From Mesorhizobium sp. AR07 (GTDB taxonomy: Bacteria; Pseudomonadota; Alphaproteobacteria; Rhizobiales; Rhizobiaceae), in NCBI RefSeq assembly GCF_024746815.1, contig NZ_CP080525.1, positions 5,574,501-5,638,500 on the forward strand: 64,000 nt of DNA, in the 5' to 3' direction. The notes beneath the pieces were generated by a model. The model was given only the letters and a program-made list of their open reading frames with translations. It was not told the DNA's origin and made no database searches. Below are positions 8,509 through 17,377 of the stretch, piece after piece. The first letter of the stretch is position 1. Every line of letters begins with the position of its first letter. A program made the position numbers and the translations under genes.

Positions 8509-9879
8509 GTGGCAAGAAATCCCAAGATCACTTTCATCGGCGCCGGTTCGACGGTGTTCATGAAGAACATCGTCGGCGACGTGCTGCAGCGGCCGTCGCT
8601 TTCCAGTGCGACGATCGCGCTGATGGACATCAATCCGCAGCGGCTGGAAGAGAGCGCCATCGTCGTCAACAAGCTGATCGCGACGCTCGGCGTCACGGCG
8701 AAGGCCGAGACCTATTCGGACCAGCGCAAGGCCCTCGCCGGCGCCGACTTCGTCGTTGTCGCCTTCCAGATCGGCGGCTACGAGCCCTGCACCGTCACCG
8801 ATTTCGAAGTGCCTAAAAAATACGGCCTGCGCCAGACCATCGCCGATACGCTCGGCGTTGGCGGCATCATGCGGGGCCTCAGGACCGTGCCGCATCTGTG
8901 GGCAATCTGCGAGGACATGCTCGCCGTCTGCCCGCAGGCGATCATGCTGCAATATGTCAACCCGATGGCGATCAACACTTGGGCGATCGCCGAGAAATAT
9001 CCTGAGATCAGGCAGGTCGGGCTCTGCCATTCGGTGCAAGGCACGGCGATGGAGCTGGCGCACGATCTCGACCTTCCCTACGAGGAAATCCGCTACCGCT
9101 CGGCCGGCATCAATCACATGGCCTTCTATCTCAGCTTCGAGCATCGCCAGCCGGACGGTTCCTACCGAAACCTCTATCCCGATCTCGTGCGCGCCTATCG
9201 CGAAGGCCGCGCGCCCAAGCCCGGCTGGAACCCGCGCTGCCCCAACAAGGTGCGCTACGAGATGCTGACGCGGCTGGGCTATTTCGTCACCGAAAGCTCT
9301 GAACATTTCGCCGAATACACGCCCTATTTCATCAAGGAAGGCCGCCTGGACCTGATCGAGAAATACGGCATCCCGCTGGATGAATATCCCAAGCGCTGCA
9401 TCGAACAGATCGAGCGCTGGAAGGGGCAGGCGCAAGCCTATCGCTCGGCCGATCGCATCGAAGTCGAGCAGTCGAAGGAATACGCCTCCTCGATCATGAA
9501 TTCGGTATGGACGGGCGAACCGTCGGTGATCTACGGCAATGTCCGCAACAATGGCTGCATCACCTCGCTGCCCCGGGATTGCGCCGCCGAAGTGCCGTGC
9601 CTGGTCGATGCGTCCGGCATCCAGCCGACTTATATCGGCGACCTGCCGCCGCAATTGACGGCGCTGATGCGCACCAACATCAACGTGCAGGAGCTGACGG
9701 TGCGGGCGCTGATGACGGAGAACCGCGATCACATCTACCATGCGGCGATGATGGATCCGCATACGGCCGCCGAACTCGATCTCGACCAGATCTGGTCCCT
9801 GGTCGACGATCTTCTCGCCGCTCACGGCGACTGGCTGCCGGCCTGGGCACGCGTGAAACGCAAGACCGAAGCGGCCTGA
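8509..9879 (+). CDS. agaL: Second glycoside hydrolase family 4 enzyme (alpha-galactosidase type)
   Basis: The GTG start at 8509 is chosen because GGAGG lies at 8499-8503, five bases ahead of it. An in-frame ATG at 8494 has no comparable site. The protein is then 456 residues. The NAD-binding motif GAGSTVF is at 11-17, NPM at 151-153, the signature C173-H174-S175-V-Q follows GL, and N202-H203 are the metal ligands in AGINHMAF. The CHS signature is the one associated with alpha-galactosidases. It ends the importer operon, 19 bases after the ATPase gene. It should release galactose from melibiose- or raffinose-type sugars in the cytoplasm. Confidence 0.85.
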   Translation: MARNPKITFIGAGSTVFMKNIVGDVLQRPSLSSATIALMDINPQRLEESAIVVNKLIATLGVTAKAETYSDQRKALAGADFVVVAFQIGGYEPCTVTDFEVPKKYGLRQTIADTLGVGGIMRGLRTVPHLWAICEDMLAVCPQAIMLQYVNPMAINTWAIAEKYPEIRQVGLCHSVQGTAMELAHDLDLPYEEIRYRSAGINHMAFYLSFEHRQPDGSYRNLYPDLVRAYREGRAPKPGWNPRCPNKVRYEMLTRLGYFVTESSEHFAEYTPYFIKEGRLDLIEKYGIPLDEYPKRCIEQIERWKGQAQAYRSADRIEVEQSKEYASSIMNSVWTGEPSVIYGNVRNNGCITSLPRDCAAEVPCLVDASGIQPTYIGDLPPQLTALMRTNINVQELTVRALMTENRDHIYHAAMMDPHTAAELDLDQIWSLVDDLLAAHGDWLPAWARVKRKTEAA

Positions 9880-9891
9880 CCGGCCCCGCGT

Positions 9892-10089
9892 TCATTTGGG
9901 ACCGTCGTTGTCCGGCTCTTCCTCGTCGTCGCGAGCGGAGATGACATAGGCGCCCTTCAGCCAGCGGTTGAGGTCGATGTCCTTGCAGCGCGTCGAGCAG
10001 AACGGAAAGGTGTCGCGCGCCGATGGCTTGCCGCATTCGGGGCAGGGGCGCTTTGGGCGCAGCGGCGTGACTTTGGGGTCGGAATTCAC
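9892..10089 (-). CDS. yacG: DNA gyrase inhibitor YacG, zinc-binding
   Basis: This 65-residue protein carries a four-cysteine zinc site: CPECGK near residues 16-21 and FCSTRCKDIDL near 30-40, followed by the family's NRWLKGAYVI segment and an acidic tail. The YacG family binds gyrase in Escherichia coli. The start codon overlaps the last four bases of maf, indicating translational coupling. It is the last gene of the minus-strand housekeeping block and converges on the glycosidase gene with a 12-base gap. Confidence 0.9.
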   Translation of the reverse strand: MNSDPKVTPLRPKRPCPECGKPSARDTFPFCSTRCKDIDLNRWLKGAYVISARDDEEEPDNDGPK

Positions 10090-10715
10090 GGCCGTGCACC
10101 CGCCAGCCAGCCGCCATGCACCTTGAAGCCTTCGCCGGAAAGCAGCGCCACCGTCTCATAGAGCGGCAGGCCGACGATGTTGGTGTAGGAGCCGACCAGC
10201 TTGACGACGAAGGCGCCGGCGAGACCCTGGACGGCATAGCCGCCGGCCTTGCCGCGCCACTCGCCCGAGGCGACATAGGCATCGATTTCCTCGCGCGGCA
10301 GCCGCTTGAAGCGCACCCGCGTCTCGACCAGCCGCTGTCGCAATTTGCCGCCCGGCGTGATCAGGCAGATGCCGGAATAGACCCGGTGCGAACGGCCCGA
10401 CAACAGCCCGAGGCAGTTGGCGGCGTCGTCAAGGGTCTCGGCCTTGGGCAGGATGCGCCGCCCGACGGCGACCACCGTGTCGGCGGCCAGCACGAAGCCC
10501 GGCGCATAGTCGGCCTCGGTCTTCAGCGACGCGAACGCCTTCTCGGCCTTTTCCTTCGACAGCCGCTTGGCCAGCGAGCGCGGATGCTCGGCGCGCAGCG
10601 GCGTCTCGTCGACATCGGCCGGCAGCACGCGGTCCGGCTCGATGCCGGCCTGCTGCAAGAGCTCGATGCGGCGCGGCGAACCCGAGGCAAGCACCAGCTT
10701 CTGCAAAAGGCTCAT
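10086..10715 (-). CDS. maf: Maf family nucleotide pyrophosphatase
   Basis: This 209-residue protein has the Maf N-terminal signature LASGSPRRIELL (residues 8-19), the catalytic region VLAADTVV, and the GGYAVQGLAG segment typical of the dTTP/UTP-hydrolysing branch. Maf proteins hydrolyse non-canonical or excess nucleoside triphosphates and have been linked to septum formation. The gene lies between infA and yacG, as is usual in Rhizobiales, and overlaps yacG by four bases. Exact substrate preference cannot be fixed from the sequence. Confidence 0.9.
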   Translation of the reverse strand: MSLLQKLVLASGSPRRIELLQQAGIEPDRVLPADVDETPLRAEHPRSLAKRLSKEKAEKAFASLKTEADYAPGFVLAADTVVAVGRRILPKAETLDDAANCLGLLSGRSHRVYSGICLITPGGKLRQRLVETRVRFKRLPREEIDAYVASGEWRGKAGGYAVQGLAGAFVVKLVGSYTNIVGLPLYETVALLSGEGFKVHGGWLAGARP

Positions 10716-10736
10716 CGCGGACCAGTCGGGCTTTGC

Positions 10737-10955
10737 TTACTTGAAACGATAGGTGATGCGGCCCTTGGTCAGGTCGTATGGCGTCATCTCGACCAGAACC
10801 TTGTCTCCGGTCAGCACGCGGATGCGGTTCTTGCGCATGCGGCCGGCCGTATGGGCGATGATCTCGTGTTCGTTTTCGAGTTTCACCCTGAACATCGCGT
10901 TGGGCAACAATTCCGTCACGACACCCGGAAACTCGAGGACTTCTTCCTTCGGCAT
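10737..10955 (-). CDS. infA: Translation initiation factor IF-1
   Basis: This 72-residue protein consists of a single S1-type oligonucleotide-binding domain with the IF-1 hallmarks [38 protein letters not shown] and [13 protein letters not shown]. It binds the ribosomal A site during initiation. It is 21 bases upstream of maf. The leader on the minus strand contains a 7-bp inverted repeat (TTCCGGC...GCCGGAA, 10981-11000), which may be a structured 5' untranslated region. Confidence 0.95.
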
Positions 10956-11042
10956 TCGATACCTTTGCTTGGATGGCAGTTCCGGCGGCCTGGCCGGAAT
11001 TTCGGCGGAACCTATATGATAAACGCTCGCTTGTGAACACGC

Positions 11043-11474
11043 TTAATCGGCAGCCTTCGGAGCGGCAAAACGGCGACCGATCCGCGCCTTCAGCCGCTCA
11101 CGCACGTCGCGATAGGCCGCCATGATCTGCTCGCGCGTACCGGCGGCGTCGGTCGGGTCCGGCGTCGGCCAGTATTCGACCTCGACGGCGAGCGAGCGGG
11201 TAAGTTCGAGCGCCGCGTGGTGCGCTTCCGGCGCCAGTGTGACGATGAGGTCGAAATAGTCGTCCTCGAGATCGTCCATCGTCCTTGGATGACGCTCGCC
11301 CAGCGACAGGCCGTCCTCGGCAAGCACCGCATCGACGAACGGGTCGCGCTCGCCGGCGCGAACGCCGGCCGAGGCGACGAAGATGGTCGCCGGCAGCGCC
11401 CGCCGCGCCAGCAGCTCCGCCATCGGCGAGCGCACGGCGTTCATGCCGCACAGGAACAGGATCGAGCGGGGCAG
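11043..11474 (-). CDS. Low molecular weight protein-tyrosine-phosphatase-like protein; non-canonical start
   Basis: The frame encodes a small phosphatase. Just after ILFLCGMNAVRSPMAE, the catalytic P-loop C-X5-R reads C-GMNAV-R. The catalytic cysteine codon (11450-11448) lies upstream of the only nearby ATG (11444), so the ATG product would be dead. Reading back to the in-frame TGA near 11587, no ATG, GTG or TTG occurs. The CTG at 11474 (or 11489) is therefore proposed as the start, giving about 143 residues. A GGCGGGG at the end of the previous gene would suit the CTG at 11489. The gene follows UPF0262 closely in the housekeeping operon. Its substrate is unknown; arsenate reductase-like folds share this architecture. 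Confidence 0.7.
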   Translation of the reverse strand: MPRSILFLCGMNAVRSPMAELLARRALPATIFVASAGVRAGERDPFVDAVLAEDGLSLGERHPRTMDDLEDDYFDLIVTLAPEAHHAALELTRSLAVEVEYWPTPDPTDAAGTREQIMAAYRDVRERLKARIGRRFAAPKAAD

Positions 11475-11491
11475 GGCGCCGGGTGCCAGGG

Positions 11492-11977
11492 CTAGCCCCG
11501 CCAGTGCAGCACGCAGACCAGCGTGAACAGCCGGCGCGCCGTATCGAAGTCGATGTCGATCTTGCCGGAGAGCCGGTCCATCAGCGTTTGCGAGCCCTCA
11601 TTGTGCAGGCCGCGGCGGCCCATGTCGATCGCCTCGATGTGGCTCGGCGTCGAGGAGCGGATGGCGTCGTAATAGCTTTCGCAGATCATGTAGTAGTCCT
11701 TGACGATGCGCCTGAGCGGCGTCAGCGACAGGATGTGGGTGACGACGTCAGCACCGTCCTCGCGCGCCACGGCAAAGACCAGGCGCTGCTCGGCCAGCGA
11801 CAGTTTCAGCCGGTAGGGGCCGGCGCCGCTGTCATTGACGGGTTGAAAGCTGTTCTCCTCGATCAGGTCGAAGATCGCTACCGCGCGCTCATGCTCGACA
11901 TCAGGCGTCGAACGGCCGATCGATTCATCGAGTTCGACATCGATCAGTTTTGCGCGGGTTTGATCGGAGCCCGTCAT
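11492..11977 (-). CDS. UPF0262 family protein
   Basis: This is a 161-residue conserved alphaproteobacterial protein of unknown function, recognisable from LIDVELDESIGRSTPDVEHE, the segment PYRLKLSLAEQRLVF and SLTPLRRIVKDYYMICESYY. No signal peptide or membrane segment is seen. It lies six bases after hisD in the same direction and just ahead of the phosphatase gene, an order conserved in Rhizobiales. No function is assigned. Confidence 0.88.
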   Translation of the reverse strand: MTGSDQTRAKLIDVELDESIGRSTPDVEHERAVAIFDLIEENSFQPVNDSGAGPYRLKLSLAEQRLVFAVAREDGADVVTHILSLTPLRRIVKDYYMICESYYDAIRSSTPSHIEAIDMGRRGLHNEGSQTLMDRLSGKIDIDFDTARRLFTLVCVLHWRG

Positions 11978-11983
11978 GATGGC

Positions 11984-13276
<1,293 letters not shown>

Positions 13277-13283
13277 GGGACGC

Positions 13284-13718
13284 TCAAGCCTTGTGGACGG
13301 GGCGCGACGTGGCTTCCCACGCGCCGCCGATATCGGCAAGGCGGGCTTCGATGCACTCGACATCGAGCATGATGGTGCCGCCGCCCGAAAAGATCAGCTC
13401 GACGATGCCGGCGGGCTTGCTGATCTCGATGAAGCTGATCGCCAGCAGCGACAGGATCTCGGCCGGCTTGTCGCGGGCAATGCCGTTGGTCTTGGCGCCC
13501 AACACGCGGTCGAAATGCAGCACGGCCTGCCGCCGCTCATTGTGCTGGTGAAACAGGCCCGATTTGGCCTCCCAGACGAAACGGTTCATGGTCAGCAGGA
13601 AACGCTTGGTCGAAGGCAGGAATTCGAGGTCACTGACTTTCAGGACCGCGTCCTGGACATGGGCCGAAACGATGCTCAGATCCTGATCGTCGAGTGCGAT
13701 AAGCTTAAGGGCGGTCAT
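13284..13718 (-). CDS. DUF2948 family protein
   Basis: This 144-residue conserved alphaproteobacterial protein has no assigned function. It is recognised by LKLIALDDQDLSIVSAHVQD, FLPSTKRFLLTMNRFVWE and the ELIFSGGGTIMLDVECIEA segment. No transmembrane segments are seen. It is tightly linked to hisD (seven bases) and lies downstream of murA, an order typical of Rhizobiales. A function in histidine or cell-wall metabolism should not be inferred from position alone. Confidence 0.88.
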   Translation of the reverse strand: MTALKLIALDDQDLSIVSAHVQDAVLKVSDLEFLPSTKRFLLTMNRFVWEAKSGLFHQHNERRQAVLHFDRVLGAKTNGIARDKPAEILSLLAISFIEISKPAGIVELIFSGGGTIMLDVECIEARLADIGGAWEATSRPVHKA

Positions 13719-14035
13719 GCGGATTTCGCACCTGAGGGTTGATTGTTCAGCCTTCTGTTAGGCGGTCTTGGCGATCCGTGCAACCGCGACACGGCTTCGG
13801 GTTTGCGCTGCCCCTCATCGCCCTGCCGGGCACTTCTCCCCGTATAGAGACGGGGAGAAGGAAGCTTTCGCTGAGGATTTCGCCAATATCCGGCGTTGCA
13901 GAAATGGGGCCGACGTTGCGGACAGCCCCTTCTCCCCGTCACTATACGGGGAGAAGATGCCGGCAGGCAGATGAGGGGCGGCACCGACTTTGACAATTGG
14001 TCATATCAGCATTCATCCACCGCCTTGCGATTGAA
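13719..14035. other. Intergenic region between murA and DUF2948
   Basis: This 317-base gap between two minus-strand genes is largely filled by the MITE-like element at 13810-13979. Outside the element nothing gene-like is seen. Confidence 0.7.
13810..13979. repeat. MITE-like repeat element, copy 1 (~50-bp terminal inverted repeats)
   Basis: The element begins GCCCCTCATC and ends GATGAGGGGC. Each terminus is about 50 bases long and contains an inner palindrome built from CTTCTCCCCGTATAG and GACGGGGAGAAG. The roughly 70-base core includes TTCGCCAATATCCGGC and GTTGCAG. A second copy in the opposite orientation lies at 27112-27290. There is no coding capacity, so mobilisation, if any, would need a transposase elsewhere. 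No clear target-site duplication was found. Confidence 0.8.
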
Positions 14036-15328
14036 TTAAGCCGTAATCCGCTCGATCACCGCGCCGCAGTTGGACAGCTTTTCTTCCAGCCGCTCGAAGC
14101 CGCGGTCGAGATGATAGACGCGGTTGACCGTGGTCTCGCCTTCGGCCGCGAGACCAGCGATGACCAGCGACACCGAGGCGCGCAGATCGGTCGCCATGAC
14201 CGGCGCGCCCTTCAGTTTCGACACGCCGTCGACGATCGCCGTCTGGCCAGAAAGCGTGATGTGGGCACCCAGCCGGGCCAGCTCCTGTACATGCATGAAG
14301 CGGTTTTCGAAGATCGTCTCGGTGATGCGCGACTTGCCCTTGGCCATGGTCATCAGGCCCATGAACTGCGCCTGCAAATCGGTCGGGAAGGCCGGGAACG
14401 GTGCCGTCGTAACGTCCACCGGTGAAATGCCGGCGCCGTTGCGCCGCACACGAATGCCGGAATTGGTCGGCGTAATCTCGGCGCCGGTCTGGGCGATCAC
14501 GTCGAGCGCGGTCTGCAGCAGATCGGGGCGAGCGCCTTCCAGCACGACGTCGCCGCCGGTCATCGCCACTGCCATGGCATAGGTGCCGGTCTCGATGCGG
14601 TCGGGAATGACCCGGACGCGGGCGCCGGAGAGTGATTCGACGCCATCGATGGTGATGGTTGGCGTGCCGGCGCCGGAAATCTTCGCGCCCATGGCGTTGA
14701 GACATTCGGCAAGGTTGACGATTTCGGGCTCGCAGGCGGCATTTTCAAGTACCGTCTCGCCCTTGGCCAGGGATGCGGCCATCATCAGCACATGAGTGGC
14801 GCCGACCGAGACCTTCGGGAATACGTAGCGGTTGCCGACAAGGCGACCATTCCGGGTCTTGGCGATGACATAGCCAGTGTCGACGTCGATATCGGCGCCC
14901 AGCACCTGCAGGCCTTCGAGGAACAGATCGACCGGGCGCGTGCCGATGGCGCAACCGCCCGGCAGCGACACCTTGGCTTCGCCCATGCGGGCCAGCAGCG
15001 GGCCGATCACCCAGAACGACGCGCGCATCTTCGACACCAGCTCGTAAGGGGCCGTGGTGTCGACGATGTTGCGGGCGGAGAAGTTGATGGTGCGCGAATA
15101 GCCCTCATTCTGCTTCTCGCGGCGGCCATTGACCGAATAATCGACGCCGTGATTGCCGAGGATGCGGATCAGCTGCTCGACATCGGCCAAATGCGGCACG
15201 TTTTCCAGCGTCAGCGTGTCGTCGGTCAGGAGCGAGGCGATCATCAGGGGGAGCGCGGCGTTTTTCGCGCCCGAGATCGGAATGCTTCCGGCAAGCTTGT
15301 TGCCGCCGACAATTCTGATGCGATCCAT
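14036..15328 (-). CDS. murA: UDP-N-acetylglucosamine 1-carboxyvinyltransferase
   Basis: The 430-residue cytoplasmic enzyme transfers enolpyruvate from PEP to UDP-GlcNAc, the first committed step of peptidoglycan synthesis. The start MDRIRIVGGNKLAG gives the normal length. Seen are the substrate-binding KNAALPLMIASLL (residues 22-34), the fosfomycin-sensitive catalytic cysteine C126 in PGGCAIGTRPVD, and the C-terminal HLDRGFERLEEKL motif. An open frame runs 28 codons further upstream to a TTG but is not needed. The gene heads the minus-strand housekeeping block and is separated from DUF2948 by a repeat element. Confidence 0.95.
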   Translation of the reverse strand: MDRIRIVGGNKLAGSIPISGAKNAALPLMIASLLTDDTLTLENVPHLADVEQLIRILGNHGVDYSVNGRREKQNEGYSRTINFSARNIVDTTAPYELVSKMRASFWVIGPLLARMGEAKVSLPGGCAIGTRPVDLFLEGLQVLGADIDVDTGYVIAKTRNGRLVGNRYVFPKVSVGATHVLMMAASLAKGETVLENAACEPEIVNLAECLNAMGAKISGAGTPTITIDGVESLSGARVRVIPDRIETGTYAMAVAMTGGDVVLEGARPDLLQTALDVIAQTGAEITPTNSGIRVRRNGAGISPVDVTTAPFPAFPTDLQAQFMGLMTMAKGKSRITETIFENRFMHVQELARLGAHITLSGQTAIVDGVSKLKGAPVMATDLRASVSLVIAGLAAEGETTVNRVYHLDRGFERLEEKLSNCGAVIERITA

Positions 15329-15457
15329 GGAAGAACGTCCCTCTCGGCTCAAAAAGGCCGGTTCAATCGTTTGAGTATCGGCCCGTCTAGACCATTGGCC
15401 GGTCTGGTTCAAGAAATAGGATTTCCGGCTATCCGAACCAAGAGTGGCCGATTTGAG

Positions 15458-15664
15458 TTAATCTTTTTGCAATTCCTTCGATGCAGCGAGCCCTTCTGGC
15501 CGCTCATCGGCCTCTCCGGTGCGCTGCTTGTCGGCGTCGCCGGTGCGGCGCGAGCGCGACTGCGCCTTGCGCTTCTGCAGATTGGCGCGCAACTGCTCGG
15601 CGAGCCGGTCGTTGCGGGTCGCGCCAGACTTTTTCACTGGACCAGTCTTTGTCGTGTCGTTCAT
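15458..15664 (-). CDS. Small basic hypothetical protein upstream of murA
   Basis: This is a 68-residue, highly charged protein. The sequence is dominated by Lys, Arg, Asp and Glu with a central RLAEQLRANLQKRKAQSRSRR helix-like stretch, and has no signal peptide or membrane segment. It lies 129 bases upstream of murA on the same strand. A weak purine-rich site precedes the ATG. Similar small proteins are often annotated at this spot in Rhizobiales, but no function is known. Confidence 0.6.
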   Translation of the reverse strand: MNDTTKTGPVKKSGATRNDRLAEQLRANLQKRKAQSRSRRTGDADKQRTGEADERPEGLAASKELQKD

Positions 15665-15825
15665 CGTCCCGTCTCAGCTGGCGACCAGCCAGCCCGCTGA
15701 TCAGGGATAGCCAACATTGTGGCGCCGCCATGTCATCAAAAGCCATCCGGCAAAGGCTTTCACAGAAGCGTTGCACTTGGCCTTGCGCTTGCCGGTTCGA
15801 TATGGCAGAAGCCCCGCCATCAGCG

Positions 15826-15900
<75 letters not shown>

Positions 15901-16126
15901 TCCCATCTCTTTGAAATCGTTGCGCGACAGCGCCAAAACGCTGCAGGGATAGCCGCAGCAGACGAACGCCGATATTCCGCGTGCTCGATCAGTTCGATAG
16001 GGCGCCGATGGACTGGCGATTGTCATCAACATCGAGGCGGGCATCTCGCAAGTGCCTGCAACCAATGGAACGGAGGCGCAACGGCCCGAGCGGCGCGCCG
16101 TCGTAGGCAACACTCGGCGAGATGCC

Positions 16127-17083
16127 TTAGAACCAACCCCGCCACTTGAACCACGCCAACGGAATGATGGCGCTGAGAGCGATCATTGCCAGCCCATAAG
16201 GGTAGCCGAAGGCCCAGTCGTATTCGGGCATGGTCTTGAAATTCATGCCGTAGATACCGGCAATCAAGGTCGGGGGAATGCCGACGATCGAAACGATGGT
16301 GAGAATCTTGAAGATGTCGTTTTGGGCGATGCCGATCAGCCCGACCATGGCATCGAGCAGGAATTGCACCTTGTCGGATAGATGGACCTCGTAGTCGTCA
16401 AGAGAAGCCACGTCCTGCTTCAGGCCGTTCATTCGCGGCGTCATCCGCCCGTCACCCCAATCCGCGGTCATCCCGCACGCGAAATCGATGGCGCGTCCCA
16501 GCGCCAGCAAGGCATCGCGCTTTTCCGAAAGATAGTCACCCAGTCGGCCGACATGGCGCAACTGGGCGCGAATGACCTTGTTTGAGCGGATCGCCTTGCG
16601 GCCCGGGCTGTCCGGCACATGGAAAGCGGTGGCGGACAAGACGCGCAGTTCGGCCGCCGCGTGCTCGAGACCGTCGGCGAGGCGATCGATGAGTTCATCG
16701 CAGAGGTCGACGAACACCTCCAGGCTCGAGGTCGGGCATTGACCGGAATCGCTGAAGCGTCCGGCAACCGCGTCGAAGGCCGGCAACGTGGCGAAACGAA
16801 CGGTGACGAGGCGCTCGCGCGACAGCACGAACCCGACCGGCGCGACTTGCGGTGCGCCACCTTCGACAAGCGTGACCATTGGCACGCTCATCGAAAGCAC
16901 GCCGTCGCGGATTCTGAGCCGGCTGGAACTTTCGATCTCGCTGAGACTTTCGCGACTGGGCACCGCGACGCCGGCCAGCGAATCGGCCTCGGCGAGTTCC
17001 GCCGGTGTGGGGTCATGAAGATCCAGCCAGATCGCTTGGCGCTGCGATCCTGGCGTTCTGTTCTGGGGATAAATGCTCAACAT
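16127..17083 (-). CDS. CorA/ZntB-family divalent metal transporter
   Basis: The protein is 318 residues from the start MLSIYPQNRT. A large cytoplasmic N-terminal domain contains LDLHDPTPAELAEAD. It is followed by the long stalk helix and two C-terminal membrane helices, with the pore signature YGMNF in GIYGMNFKTMPEYDWAFGY. CorA-type proteins are pentameric Mg2+/Co2+ channels, while ZntB members export or import Zn2+. The EYDW region after GMN does not decide between them. Open frame continues 42 codons upstream, with alternative ATGs, so the start is moderately certain. It is divergent from the DUF882 gene. Confidence 0.82.
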   Translation of the reverse strand: MLSIYPQNRTPGSQRQAIWLDLHDPTPAELAEADSLAGVAVPSRESLSEIESSSRLRIRDGVLSMSVPMVTLVEGGAPQVAPVGFVLSRERLVTVRFATLPAFDAVAGRFSDSGQCPTSSLEVFVDLCDELIDRLADGLEHAAAELRVLSATAFHVPDSPGRKAIRSNKVIRAQLRHVGRLGDYLSEKRDALLALGRAIDFACGMTADWGDGRMTPRMNGLKQDVASLDDYEVHLSDKVQFLLDAMVGLIGIAQNDIFKILTIVSIVGIPPTLIAGIYGMNFKTMPEYDWAFGYPYGLAMIALSAIIPLAWFKWRGWF

Positions 17084-17377
17084 TGACGGGGCTTGGCCAT
17101 GAGAGGAGTCCGACGCTCTTAACATGCCATGGCTGTCGGGGCGAGCATCCGGATTTGCCCGAGCATCAGACATGCAAGCCATTTGGAGACCCATTCTCGG
17201 CGTGAACACTATTCGTTAACCAAGATGCTGTTCATCGACATGACGTGTTTTGGGATGGATGCCGTCTGTCCCGGTCAAGCCCATGCCTTCTCAGGTCAGG
17301 TCAGGGCGCGGAAAAGAAGGCCCTCCTCATTCCGGCGAAGACGTCAAATCGCCCCAGACAAGTACAATGTGCAAGGC

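Noticed and set aside
6171..8696. Long minus-strand open frame over the agpC/agpD genes
   Set aside because: Antisense shadow without domain features or ribosome site.
15901..16126. Possible small gene between tRNA-Thr and the metal transporter
   Set aside because: Frames present are short, lack ribosome sites and show no family resemblance; possibly degenerate remnants.
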